Below are positions 13,707-21,292 of a DNA stretch of 22,625 nucleotides, in pieces. The DNA is taken from positions 1 through 22,625 of the forward strand of contig CALWMQ010000215.1 of assembly GCA_944382025.1 (NCBI GenBank), read 5' to 3'. How positions within the stretch are numbered: the first letter of the stretch is position 1; each line of letters begins with the position of its first letter. Under the pieces are notes generated by a model. That model made no database searches, was not told the DNA's origin, and saw only the letters and a program-made list of their open reading frames with translations. Made by a program: the position numbers and the translations under genes. This DNA is from an uncultured Clostridia bacterium (GTDB lineage Bacteria > Bacillota > Clostridia > Oscillospirales > Acutalibacteraceae).

Positions 13707-14318
13707 TTACTGTCTCTTATTTTCCATGCCCCGACGCTTCTCCGCCAACAGCCGTTCCTTGTTGGGACGGCTGTTATCTAATAAAAATGAAGCCCACGGC
13801 TGCCGGTTTCCCCCATCCCGGTCCCATATCCGGCATTGCTGAAGGATATCCAGATATTCCGCCACCCGCTTTTCCACCGGTTCCCGGCAGGCTTCCAGGC
13901 CGGTACCGCGGACCAGGGCGGTCAATTCATACATGGGCAGCCCTATAGCGTGGGTCTCTACATGAACCACAGCACACGCCTGTCCCACGGCATGACACAG
14001 GGCCGCCTCCTCCGGAGCCGCCGTTTTAGCCGCCTGGTGGGCAGCCAACAACGCCTTTTTCGCCTCCGGCATCTTCACCTCTCCAGCAGCCCATCGCCGG
14101 CACACCTCTACTGCCTTCCGGGGGCGCTTTTCCTCCGGCAGATGGGAATCTAAAATTTCCAGCGGCCTTTCCACGCACGCGAACGCCCATTCTACCAGCA
14201 CCCGGTGGCTTTGAAGGCTGATCTCCTCCAGCAGTTTCTGAAGGCACAGGTTATCCCGGGTAAATAAAATCTGGTTGCGTTTCCGCAGGCGTCTCTCCAC
14301 CTGTTCCACCCAATCCAT
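13707..14318 (-). CDS. Orphan Imm-5-like putative immunity protein
   Basis: A 203-residue soluble, mostly helical protein. Residues about 37-135 carry the Imm-5-like pattern: SHRVLVEWAFACVERPLEIL, then RPRKAVEVCRRWAAGEV, MPEAKKALLAAHQAAKTA, and HAVGQACAVVHVETHAIG. This domain is usually annotated as a putative immunity protein from polymorphic toxin loci, on comparative rather than biochemical grounds. The C-terminal 65 residues extend past the core with a charged tail. AAAGGAGG about 9 bases before the ATG is close to ideal, and a consensus promoter lies 58 bases upstream. No toxin, secretion or cognate gene is beside it, so an immunity role is doubtful here. It diverges from mntP with promoters only about 30 bases apart. 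Confidence 0.75.
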   Translation of the reverse strand: MDWVEQVERRLRKRNQILFTRDNLCLQKLLEEISLQSHRVLVEWAFACVERPLEILDSHLPEEKRPRKAVEVCRRWAAGEVKMPEAKKALLAAHQAAKTAAPEEAALCHAVGQACAVVHVETHAIGLPMYELTALVRGTGLEACREPVEKRVAEYLDILQQCRIWDRDGGNRQPWASFLLDNSRPNKERLLAEKRRGMENKRQ

Positions 14319-14375
14319 ATCTATGGGCCTCCTTTACATCCGCTCACATACGCATTCCATCTGCCTTGTGCTCCT

Positions 14376-14404
14376 ATCATACCCATATTGCCCGCCTGTT
14401 TCAA
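14376..14404 (-). promoter_or_regulatory. Sigma-A promoter of the Imm-5-like gene
   Basis: Minus strand: TTGAAA (14404-14399), 17-base spacer, TATGAT (14381-14376). Confidence 0.8.
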
Positions 14405-14433
14405 GGGAAACCCATAAAAATATCCGATAGAAA

Positions 14434-14465
14434 TTGACAAGCGGTCTTCAGTGTCGTATACTGAA
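14434..14465 (+). promoter_or_regulatory. mntP promoter with overlapping inverted repeat
   Basis: TTGACA (14434-14439), 17-base spacer, TATACT (14457-14462): nearly perfect sigma-A hexamers. TTCAGT (14447-14452) and ACTGAA (14460-14465), seven bases apart, form an inverted repeat over the -10 element, a possible operator. The leader would be only about 35 bases, too short for a yybP-ykoY manganese riboswitch. Confidence 0.8.
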
Positions 14466-14504
14466 ATTTCTGACATATTCACTGGTTATGGAGGTCAACT
14501 GTAT

Positions 14505-15098
14505 ATGGATATCTTCACCCTTCTGATGCTGGCTATCGGCCTGTCTATGGACGCCTTCGCCGTATCCATCAGCAATGGTATTGTCATGTGCCATGCCGGC
14601 TTTGGGAAAAGCTGCAAAGTCGCAGGCGCTTTTGGTCTCTTCCAGGGGCTGATGCCGGTCATCGGCTATCTGATCGGCCGGACATTTGCTTCCCAAATCC
14701 AGGCCTTCGACCATTGGATCGCTTTTGCGCTGCTGGTATTTATCGGCGGTAAAATGCTGTGGGAAGTGTTCCATGAAGACGAGGGGGAAAACGTGCCCAA
14801 AGGGGATCCCACGGATTGGAAAACCCTGTTGGTTATGGCTATTGCCACCAGCATAGATGCCATGGCCGTGGGAGTTACCATGGCCCTGTCTGGCCGGACC
14901 GGGTTATTGTCCTCGTCCTATGGTTACCTCCTGTGCTCCCTGATCATCGCCTGCGTGACGTTTGTCATTTGCCTAGCCGGAGTCAATATTGGATGCAAAA
15001 CCGGCAATAAATACGGTAAAAGGGCTGAAATCGCCGGTGGAATTGTCCTGATCCTGATCGGTGCGAAAATCCTGCTGGAACATCTGCTGGGCCTGTAA
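14505..15098 (+). CDS. mntP: Manganese efflux pump MntP
   Basis: Exports Mn(II) from the cytoplasm. The 197-residue inner-membrane protein has six predicted hydrophobic helices in two homologous halves. Each half carries the conserved acidic motif: LSMDAFAVS with Asp16 and TSIDAMAVGV with Asp118, the positions essential in E. coli MntP. An acidic loop (HEDEGENVPKGD, about 90-101) separates the halves. The frame is open from 14451, but those bases overlap the promoter. GGAGG 10 bases before the ATG at 14505, and the family-typical start MDIFTLLMLAIGLSMD, fix the start. Control is probably at transcription, through the inverted repeat over the -10 element. A strong terminator follows, so it is a single-gene unit. 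Confidence 0.95.
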   Translation: MDIFTLLMLAIGLSMDAFAVSISNGIVMCHAGFGKSCKVAGAFGLFQGLMPVIGYLIGRTFASQIQAFDHWIAFALLVFIGGKMLWEVFHEDEGENVPKGDPTDWKTLLVMAIATSIDAMAVGVTMALSGRTGLLSSSYGYLLCSLIIACVTFVICLAGVNIGCKTGNKYGKRAEIAGGIVLILIGAKILLEHLLGL

Positions 15099-15104
15099 CA
15101 GCCC

Positions 15105-15144
15105 ATCTCCCCGTCATCCTGGTAAGATGGCGGGGAGATTTTGT
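15105..15144 (+). terminator. Intrinsic terminator of mntP
   Basis: ATCTCCCCGTCATC (15105-15118) pairs with GATGGCGGGGAGAT (15126-15139), with one T-G wobble and a 7-base loop. TTT follows. It starts 7 bases after the mntP stop. Confidence 0.85.
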
Positions 15145-15165
15145 GTTAAGGATTCAACCGCAGAT

Positions 15166-15201
15166 AAAAGTGGAGGCCATACCTGTTGGTATGGCCTCCA
15201 C
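15166..15201 (-). terminator. Intrinsic terminator of the liv-azl unit
   Basis: A perfect 14-base stem, GTGGAGGCCATACC (15170-15183) with GGTATGGCCTCCAC (15188-15201), loop of four. TTTT follows on the minus strand (15169-15166). It lies about 110 bases past the azlD stop. Confidence 0.88.
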
Positions 15202-15313
15202 CTGATATAATGAAGCAATGGATATTCTCCGGTTCCCTGCCGGATCGGGAGTCAGCCCGATGCTTGCTGTGCTCCCCAGGCTCTACACTTGGCGGCATTG
15301 TCCGCCGTGGCGC

Positions 15314-15634
15314 CTACCAGAGTCGCATCAGCCACTCCACCAGAAACACCGTCCCGGTAGAAACCAGCGCCACCGGCAGCAGATTAAGCCCCGCAAAGGA
15401 TAACAGTAAAGCGGCCGCAAAGCCTGCCACCGCGGACCAGGGGGTAGCGGTAGCGTAAAGGATGGCGGGGAAGGTCATAGCGCCCAGTACCGCATAGGGC
15501 ATATAATACAGGAAAGACTGTAAGAACTGGCTTTTCACCTTTTTCCGCATCAGGGACAAAGGCAACACTCGTGGGATATAGGTAACCACTGCCATCACCA
15601 ATACGGCGGCTGCCCAATATAGCGTCTGGTTCAT
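15314..15634 (-). CDS. azlD: Branched-chain amino acid exporter, small subunit AzlD
   Basis: Small membrane partner of AzlC in efflux of branched-chain amino acids or analogues such as azaleucine. The 106-residue protein has about four hydrophobic helices. It has the family opening QTLYWAAAVLVMAVVTYIPRVLPLSLM, with the conserved T-Y-x-P-R in helix 1, and ends VFLVEWLMRLW. The frame is open to 15724, but that extension overlaps azlC. The ATG at 15634 shares an ATGA with the azlC stop, a 4-base overlap typical of coupled AzlC-AzlD pairs. GAGGGGG seven bases ahead supports this start. It is the last gene before a strong terminator. Confidence 0.93.
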   Translation of the reverse strand: MNQTLYWAAAVLVMAVVTYIPRVLPLSLMRKKVKSQFLQSFLYYMPYAVLGAMTFPAILYATATPWSAVAGFAAALLLSFAGLNLLPVALVSTGTVFLVEWLMRLW

Positions 15635-16380
15635 GCGGCTTCCCCCTCTTCCTGCGCTTGGTGAACCGGGAAGCGAAGCGCCAGCAAAGCGGACGCTGCC
15701 ACCGCCGAAAGAATCAAGGCCCATCCGGACGGGACCAGGCGCAGTCCCGGCATATACCGGAACAGACAGGATAGCCCTACAGCTATCAGGGTAGCAAAAG
15801 CAATGGGCTTTGATTTCTTAGAGGGCGGTACCACAATGGCGATAAACATAGCGTACAAGGCGATTCCCAACGCCGATGACAGGGATGGCGGCAAGGCGGC
15901 GCCTAGCAGTGCCCCCAATAAGGTGCCTAAAACCCATCCGCCGTAAGGCCCGGCCGCCAGCCCGGCAAACAGCCAGCCGGACAGGTTTCCTTTTTTCTGC
16001 ATGGCCAGGAAAAAGATCTCATCGGTGACACCGTTGGCCAGCAGCAGCTTTTTCCAAAGGGCCATCCCGGTCATTTTCTGGGACAGGGACATGGACATCA
16101 GCATATAGCGGATATTAATGACGAATACCGTTACCCCAATTTCCGGCAAAGGCGCCCCGGTCAGCATCAGATTGCCTCCCGCAGCCTGTCCTGCCGATGT
16201 GAAATTGGTGATAGAGATCATCAGCACCACATACCAGGGCAGCCCTCCGGCGGTAGCTGTCACCGCGAAGGCGAAAGACACCGGCACATAACCCAACGTC
16301 ACCGGCAGCCCATACCGGAACCCTTCCCAAAAACGCCGGATCCGGCCCGGCGACTCTTTAACCTGGGCTTCCCGCCCCAT
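15631..16380 (-). CDS. azlC: Branched-chain amino acid exporter, large subunit AzlC
   Basis: Membrane protein that with AzlD exports branched-chain amino acids. The 249-residue protein has roughly seven to eight hydrophobic helices after a charged N-terminus. Family marks are GLPVTLGYVPVSFAFAVTA, the SITNFTSAGQAA segment (normally F-A/T-GA-Q-F-A-type), INIRYMLMSMSLS, and NGVTDEIFFLAM, all characteristic of AzlC. AAAGGA about 11 bases before the ATG serves as ribosome binding site. It lies 105 bases downstream of livF, separated by a long imperfect hairpin, on the same strand. It may be read through from the liv operon, or expressed on its own; no clear promoter is visible in the gap. Confidence 0.93.
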   Translation of the reverse strand: MGREAQVKESPGRIRRFWEGFRYGLPVTLGYVPVSFAFAVTATAGGLPWYVVLMISITNFTSAGQAAGGNLMLTGAPLPEIGVTVFVINIRYMLMSMSLSQKMTGMALWKKLLLANGVTDEIFFLAMQKKGNLSGWLFAGLAAGPYGGWVLGTLLGALLGAALPPSLSSALGIALYAMFIAIVVPPSKKSKPIAFATLIAVGLSCLFRYMPGLRLVPSGWALILSAVAASALLALRFPVHQAQEEGEAA

Positions 16381-16417
16381 GGCTCATCCAATCCTTTCTC
16401 TGCCCGGCGGCGACAGC

Positions 16418-16464
16418 AAACAGGGGCAACGGTCAACCGGCAAAACCGGTGACGGCTACCCCTG
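16418..16464 (-). terminator. Long imperfect hairpin between livF and azlC
   Basis: CAGGGG (16421-16426) pairs with CCCCTG (16459-16464), and ACCGG with CCGGT closes the inner part, with bulged pairs between. On the minus strand TTTG follows. The tail is short, so partial termination or pausing is more likely than a full stop. Confidence 0.5.
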
Positions 16465-16485
16465 AAAATCCGCCCGGTGCCAGTA

Positions 16486-17205
16486 TCAGGCACCCAGATA
16501 GGCCTGTTTCACCTGCTCGTTGTCCAGCAGATCCGCCGCGTTCCCCTCCAGGGATATGATCCCAGTTTCCAGAACATAGGCCCGGTTAGAAATGGACAGG
16601 GCCATTTTAGCGTTTTGCTCCACCAGCAGTACTGTAGTACCTTCCGCGTTGACCTGGGTAATACAATTGAAAATCTCCTGCACCATAATAGGTGCCAAGC
16701 CCATGGAAGGCTCGTCCAGCAGCAGCATCTTTGGACGTGACATCAGCGCCCGGCCGATAGCCAGCATCTGCTGCTCGCCCCCTGACAGGGTTCCTGCTAC
16801 CTGCTTGCGCCGCTCCTTGAGCCGGGGAAAGCGGCTAAAAATCTTTTCCAGATCCTCATCAATCCCCTTGCGGGCGCTGCCGGTACGGATAAAGGCGCCC
16901 ATCTCCAGGTTTTCCAGCACCGTCAGGCTGGAAAAAACCCGTCTGCCCTCCGGCACCTGGGCCAGGCCCATGCGCACAATCTTATGGGGCTCGGTTTTAG
17001 AGATATTGGCCCCCTGGAATTCAAGAGATCCGGTCTTGCTGCGCAGCAGCCCGGAAATCGTATGCATGGCAGTGGTTTTCCCGGCGCCGTTAGCGCCGAT
17101 CAGGGATACGATTTCCCCCTCGTCCACATGAAACGAGATCCCCTTCAGCGCGTGGATAGCGCCGTAATATACATTGATATCATTCACATTCAGCACAGTG
17201 CCCAT
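16486..17205 (-). CDS. livF: Branched-chain amino acid ABC transporter ATP-binding protein LivF
   Basis: One of two ATPases that drive the Liv importer at the cytoplasmic face. The 239-residue protein has Walker A GANGAGKTT (37-45), signature LSGGEQQ (140-146), Walker B LLLDEPSMGL (161-170), and the LivF-typical AQVPEGRRVFSSLTVLENL block and C-terminal QAYLGA. Everything needed for ATP hydrolysis is present. GAGGAGG seven bases before the ATG overlaps the livG stop codon region, so translation is probably coupled. It is the last liv gene, followed by a hairpin and azlCD. Confidence 0.96.
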   Translation of the reverse strand: MGTVLNVNDINVYYGAIHALKGISFHVDEGEIVSLIGANGAGKTTAMHTISGLLRSKTGSLEFQGANISKTEPHKIVRMGLAQVPEGRRVFSSLTVLENLEMGAFIRTGSARKGIDEDLEKIFSRFPRLKERRKQVAGTLSGGEQQMLAIGRALMSRPKMLLLDEPSMGLAPIMVQEIFNCITQVNAEGTTVLLVEQNAKMALSISNRAYVLETGIISLEGNAADLLDNEQVKQAYLGA

Positions 17206-17217
17206 TATTACGCCTCC

Positions 17218-17976
17218 TCAGCCGCCCAGATAGGCCTTAATAACCTTTTCGTTCCGGCGGATTTCTTCTGGGGTCCCGGAAGCGATCAGGGTACCGTAAT
17301 CCAGCACATACAGCCGTTCGCAGACACCCATGACCAGGCTCATGTCATGCTCGATCAGCAGGATGGCCACATGGAACCGGTTACGGATTTCACGGATGAC
17401 CTCCATCAGCTCATGGGTTTCGGTAGGGTTCATGCCGGCGGCCGGCTCATCAAGCAGCAGAAGCTTGGGCTTAGAGGCCAGAGCCCGCAGAATTTCCAAT
17501 TTTCGCTGCTGTCCGTAAGGCAGGTTGGCAGCCTGCTGGTCGCCCACGTCCTCCATATCGAACAGGCGAAGCAGTTCCCGGGCTTTCTCATCCACGGTTT
17601 TTTCCTGTTTCCAATAGGTGGGAAGCCGGAACATCCCCGCTACCACCGAATATTTCATATTCTGGTTCATAGCGACCTTGATATTGTCCAGCACTGTCAT
17701 ATTCTTAAACAGACGGATATTTTGGAAAGTACGGGCAATACCGATCCGGTTGATCTGATAGGGCTTTTTCCCGATAATGCTTTTCCCCTCAAAGCGGATA
17801 GCGCCTTTGGTAGGGGCGTACACCCCGGTCAGCAGGTTAAACACCGTCGTTTTTCCAGCGCCGTTGGGCCCGATGAGGCCCACAATCTCTTCCTCATCAA
17901 TCCGGATATACACATCGTCCAGAGCCTTCAGGCCGCCGAAGGTAATCCCCAGATCCTTGGTTTCCAGTACCGTCAT
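17218..17976 (-). CDS. livG: Branched-chain amino acid ABC transporter ATP-binding protein LivG
   Basis: Second ATPase of the Liv importer. In the 252-residue protein Walker A is GPNGAGKTT (36-44) and the signature is the LivG-type LPYGQQRKLEIL (152-163) instead of LSGGQ. Walker B is LLLLDEPAAGMNP, and the H-loop is in LLIEHDMSLVM. The TFQNIRLFKNMTVLDN block separates LivG from LivF. The start overlaps the livM stop by 4 bases (ATGA), and the stop lies 12 bases before livF, so livM-livG-livF are tightly coupled. No defects. Confidence 0.96.
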   Translation of the reverse strand: MTVLETKDLGITFGGLKALDDVYIRIDEEEIVGLIGPNGAGKTTVFNLLTGVYAPTKGAIRFEGKSIIGKKPYQINRIGIARTFQNIRLFKNMTVLDNIKVAMNQNMKYSVVAGMFRLPTYWKQEKTVDEKARELLRLFDMEDVGDQQAANLPYGQQRKLEILRALASKPKLLLLDEPAAGMNPTETHELMEVIREIRNRFHVAILLIEHDMSLVMGVCERLYVLDYGTLIASGTPEEIRRNEKVIKAYLGG

Positions 17977-18995
17977 GACTGAGCCTCTCCTTTCCCGCTG
18001 CTCTTTTTCCGGATAAAGCCTGTTAGCTTCTGGAACAGGCCCGGAATGGAAATTTCGTACCGGCCAAGCAAACCGGAGGGCTTAAAGAGCATCACCAGGA
18101 TCAGGATCACGGAGTACACCAGCATGCGGTACTGGTCGAAATCCCGGAGCATCTCCGGAAGCAGGGTCAATACGGAAGCGGAGATAACCGATCCGGTAAT
18201 GGAGCCCATACCGCCCAGCACCACCATAATCAGGATCTCAACCGACCGGTTAAAATCGTATTTGGAGGGGTCAATCATACCGGTCTGGTGAGCCGCCAGG
18301 CCACCCGCGATGCCCGCGAAGAAAGCGGCCAGCACGAAGGTAAAGAGCTTATAATAGGTGGTATTGACGCCCATGGATTCGGCGGCGATCTCATCCTCCC
18401 GGATAGAGAGGACCGCACGGCCATGGCGGGATCTTCCGAAGGTAAAGCTAAGGAAAATCAGCAAAGCCGCGATAGCGAAGGCATAGATAAACATACCCGC
18501 CGGGTTATTCCGCGTCTGCAAAGAGCTGATACCGCCCAGTCCCTGAGCGCCATTGGTAATTTTCAGGTTATTGGCAACCACCCGGATGATTTCCCCGAAT
18601 CCCAGGGTAATGATGGCCAGGTAATCGCCGCGCAGGCGCAGGGCCGGGATGCCGATCACCACGCCGAACACCGCCGCCAGCAAGCCGCCCAATATCAGGC
18701 CGATGGGCAGGCTGACGCTCAGTGGCAGGCCGATATTCTTGGTAAACAGGGCGGCGGCATAGGCCCCCACCAGCATAAAGCCGGCATGGCCCAGCACCAG
18801 CTGGCCCAGAATCCCGGTCACCAGGTTCAGGCTCACCGCCAGGATCACGTTAATGCACACATTGGTGATGATCGTCGTGTTATAACGGCTCAGGGTACCG
18901 CTGTCGATGAGGAACAGCAGCACCGCAAACAGGATCACCGTCAGGATAGCGTTCACACCATAGTAAACGCCGGTTTTTTTCTTCAGCGCTCCCAT
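17973..18995 (-). CDS. livM: Branched-chain amino acid ABC transporter permease LivM
   Basis: Membrane-spanning subunit of the Liv importer. The 340-residue protein has about nine to ten hydrophobic helices. Family marks are LAVSLNLVTGILGQLVLGHAGF and LRLRGDYLAIITLGFGEIIR, the EAA-like region SIREDEIAAESMGVNTTYYKL that contacts the ATPases, and GGMGSITGSVISA near the end. The C-terminal 25 residues are a basic cytoplasmic tail. AAGGAGAAGG lies ahead of the ATG and only 3 bases separate it from the livH stop. Confidence 0.95.
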   Translation of the reverse strand: MGALKKKTGVYYGVNAILTVILFAVLLFLIDSGTLSRYNTTIITNVCINVILAVSLNLVTGILGQLVLGHAGFMLVGAYAAALFTKNIGLPLSVSLPIGLILGGLLAAVFGVVIGIPALRLRGDYLAIITLGFGEIIRVVANNLKITNGAQGLGGISSLQTRNNPAGMFIYAFAIAALLIFLSFTFGRSRHGRAVLSIREDEIAAESMGVNTTYYKLFTFVLAAFFAGIAGGLAAHQTGMIDPSKYDFNRSVEILIMVVLGGMGSITGSVISASVLTLLPEMLRDFDQYRMLVYSVILILVMLFKPSGLLGRYEISIPGLFQKLTGFIRKKSSGKGEAQS

Positions 18996-18998
18996 GGC

Positions 18999-19880
18999 TT
19001 ACACCTTCTCCTTTCTGTTTTCGCCCAGCAGACCTGTAGGCTTGATCAGCAGGACCAGGATCAAGATGCCGAATACCACGGCGTCATAAGCGGTAGAGGT
19101 GACATACCCTTTCGTCAGGGTCTCCGCCACGCCCAATATGTAGCCGCCCAGCATGGCACCGGGAATGGAACCAATACCGCCCAGTACCGCGGCGACAAAG
19201 GCCTTCAGACCCAGCAGATTGCCCATGTCAGGGCTGATCTGCGGATAGGTGTTGCAGTACAGCACGGCGCCGACCGCCGCCAAGGCGGAGCCGATAGCGA
19301 AGGTAAAGGCCACCACATAGTTGGTATTGATCCCCATGAGCTTGGCGGCACCCGTATCCTCGGAGGCGGCCTGCATGGCCTTGCCGATTTTGGTCTTGTT
19401 TACCAGCAGCTGGAGGCCTACCATCATGATCACCGACACCACGATATTGATCACCGTTTTGGAGGGGATCGCCAGACTTCCCAGGCTCAGGGAACCGAAA
19501 TCGATCAAGGTGGGAACTGACCGGGGATTGGAGGAGAACAGGATCATAAACAGATTTTGCAGGAAGATACTGACCCCCAAGGCGGTAATCAGCAGGGAGA
19601 TCCGGGCCGCGTTGTGGACCAGCAGCCGGTGATAGGCTACCCGCTGGATGAGCACGCCGGCCACGGCGCAGACCAGAATGGCGGCGGCAATGGCCATCCA
19701 GAGAGGCATCCCCAGATTCACCAGGATCAAATACAGGATATACCCGCCCACCATGATAATATCCCCGTGGGCAAAGTTGATCAGCTGCACAATACCGTAC
19801 ACCATGCTGTAGCCCAGCGCCACCAGGGCATAGATACTGCCCAGACCCAGGCCGTTGAGAGTCTGTGTAATAAAATTCAT
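18999..19880 (-). CDS. livH: Branched-chain amino acid ABC transporter permease LivH
   Basis: Second membrane subunit of the Liv importer. The 293-residue protein has about eight hydrophobic helices. Family marks are GLGLGSIYALVALGYSMVYGI and INFAHGDIIMVGGY near the start, QAASEDTGAAKLMGINTN as the ATPase-contact loop, and LKAFVAAVLGGIGSIPGAMLGG near the end. The frame also has an ATG at 19895, but the ATG at 19880 is preceded by AGG at the right spacing and begins MNFITQTLNGL as LivH proteins do. It follows livJ after a 99-base gap with a strong hairpin. Confidence 0.95.
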   Translation of the reverse strand: MNFITQTLNGLGLGSIYALVALGYSMVYGIVQLINFAHGDIIMVGGYILYLILVNLGMPLWMAIAAAILVCAVAGVLIQRVAYHRLLVHNAARISLLITALGVSIFLQNLFMILFSSNPRSVPTLIDFGSLSLGSLAIPSKTVINIVVSVIMMVGLQLLVNKTKIGKAMQAASEDTGAAKLMGINTNYVVAFTFAIGSALAAVGAVLYCNTYPQISPDMGNLLGLKAFVAAVLGGIGSIPGAMLGGYILGVAETLTKGYVTSTAYDAVVFGILILVLLIKPTGLLGENRKEKV

Positions 19881-19919
19881 TGCCGCACCTTCCAACTCTT
19901 ATGAATTCCGGTCTGACAA

Positions 19920-19955
19920 TCCAAAAAGAGGGTGTGTTGACACCCTCTTTTTGGA
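19920..19955 (-). terminator. Strong hairpin between livJ and livH, probably a partial terminator
   Basis: A perfect 16-base stem: arm 19920-19935 (TCCAAAAAGAGGGTGT) and arm 19940-19955, loop of four. The T-rich stretch lies inside the stem and the transcript continues toward livH. This is the arrangement seen where a binding-protein gene is made in excess over its permease genes. No separate livH promoter is evident. Confidence 0.8.
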
Positions 19956-19979
19956 CCGTATATCCTATCCTTTTGAATG

Positions 19980-21140
19980 TCAGCTCATGGAATAACTTTC
20001 GACGACCTTATAGTTCAGGCCTTCAAAGGAGGTAATAATAGCTTCCCGAACCGGGTTGCGCTTGTCATCGAAGGAAGTGGTACCGGTCAGACCTTTGTGA
20101 TTGGTTTCCTTCAGGGCCGCGATAATGGCATCGGAATCGGTGGAACCAGCCTTCTCAATCGCTTCGGCCATAATCATCATGGAGTCATAACCCAGAACCG
20201 CAAACATGCTGGGCTCCTCATTATAGGTTTCCTTATAGGTTTTCAGGAAATTCTGCAGGGCCTCATCAGTGCTGGAGGCGGAATACTGGCTGCAGAAATA
20301 GGCGTTGGCAACCACATCGGCGTTGGCCTCGTCCAACTGGGCAGCCACGCCGTCCCAGCCATCGCCGCCCAACAGGGTGCAGGTCAGGCCCTGGTCCTTT
20401 GCCTGCTTGGCAATCAACACCACGTCATTGTAGTACACGGGCAACAGCAGCACATCCGGATTGCTCTCCTTGATCTTGGTCAGCTGAGCGTTGAAATCGG
20501 TGCTTCCGTTGGCATAACCCTCCTTGTTGGTAATGGTTAGTCCCAATTCCTTAGCCTTGGCTTCAAAGGCATCGGCGATACCGGAGGAATAGGAGTCGCC
20601 TGTATCGTAGAGGATGGCGGCCGTCTTAGCCCCCAGCTTCTTGAAGGCATAGTCCGCCATCAGCTGGCCCTGATAGGGATCAATGAAGCAGGCGCGGAAC
20701 ACGTTTTCCCCATAGGTGGTGATGGATTCGGTAGTGCCGGAAGGGGTGATCATGGGCAGATTGTCCCGGGCAGCCAACTGGGCCACCGCCTCGCAAGGAA
20801 CCGAGGTCACGTCGCCGATCAAGGCCACGATCTTGTCCTGGTCCACCAGACGGGTATAAGCGTTGGTGGCCTCGGTGGCATCACCCTTTTCGTCGTAATA
20901 GACATACTTGATCTGCTTACCCAGAATGCCGCCGTTGGCGTTAATATCCTTGACTGCCAGCTGGACCGCGTTGTTCACCGCAACGCCGTACTGAGCCACA
21001 CCGCCGGTCAAGGGAGCCAAACCACCAATGATAATCTCATCGCCGGTTCCCTTGTCACCGTCTTTGTTTCCACAGCCCGCCAGGGAGGCGGTCAGCAGAA
21101 CGCCTGCCATCAGCAGGGCGCCCAAACGCATTTTTTTCAT
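19980..21140 (-). CDS. livJ: Branched-chain amino acid-binding lipoprotein LivJ
   Basis: Extracytoplasmic lipoprotein that binds leucine, isoleucine or valine and delivers them to LivHM. The 386-residue protein starts with a lipoprotein signal peptide, MKKMRLGALLMAGVLLTASL, with lipobox LAGC and lipidated Cys23. A type I periplasmic-binding fold follows (EIIIGGLAPLTGGVAQYGV), with hallmark stretches DVTSVPCEAVAQLAARDNLPMITPS, VFRACFIDPYQGQLMADYAF and ILYDTGDSYSSGIADAF. An in-frame TTG lies two codons upstream, but the ATG at 21140 has GGGAGGG 8 bases ahead. Two consensus promoters lie upstream, and a strong hairpin follows. It heads the livJ-H-M-G-F operon. The exact amino acid preferred cannot be read from sequence. 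Confidence 0.95.
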   Translation of the reverse strand: MKKMRLGALLMAGVLLTASLAGCGNKDGDKGTGDEIIIGGLAPLTGGVAQYGVAVNNAVQLAVKDINANGGILGKQIKYVYYDEKGDATEATNAYTRLVDQDKIVALIGDVTSVPCEAVAQLAARDNLPMITPSGTTESITTYGENVFRACFIDPYQGQLMADYAFKKLGAKTAAILYDTGDSYSSGIADAFEAKAKELGLTITNKEGYANGSTDFNAQLTKIKESNPDVLLLPVYYNDVVLIAKQAKDQGLTCTLLGGDGWDGVAAQLDEANADVVANAYFCSQYSASSTDEALQNFLKTYKETYNEEPSMFAVLGYDSMMIMAEAIEKAGSTDSDAIIAALKETNHKGLTGTTSFDDKRNPVREAIITSFEGLNYKVVESYSMS

Positions 21141-21201
21141 AAACAATTCCCTCCCAAAAATAGATGGTTTTCATTTTCCAGCCAAAGAACTTTGTCATTT
21201 C

Positions 21202-21231
21202 ATTATAAACGATATGGCACGGATTTTTCAA
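21202..21231 (-). promoter_or_regulatory. Proximal livJ promoter
   Basis: Minus strand: TTGAAA (21231-21226), 18-base spacer, TATAAT (21207-21202). The leader is about 55 bases. Confidence 0.8.
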
Positions 21232-21263
21232 GGTTTTTTTCGGGCCGCCGCTTATCTTTTCCA

Positions 21264-21292
21264 ATTATAAAAGCTTTTTCGGCATTTTGCAA
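21264..21292 (-). promoter_or_regulatory. Distal livJ promoter
   Basis: Minus strand: TTGCAA (21292-21287), 17-base spacer, perfect TATAAT (21269-21264). It lies 61 bases upstream of the proximal promoter. Confidence 0.75.

Noticed and set aside
13316..13948. 210-codon plus-strand frame after the small DUF3787-like gene
   Set aside because: It overlaps the end of that gene, crosses a terminator hairpin and runs antisense to the Imm-5-like gene. The product is proline/arginine-rich without a domain.
18288..19520. Long plus-strand open frame opposite livM and livH
   Set aside because: Its product is Gln/His/Asp-rich without a domain, and it lies opposite two intact permease genes.
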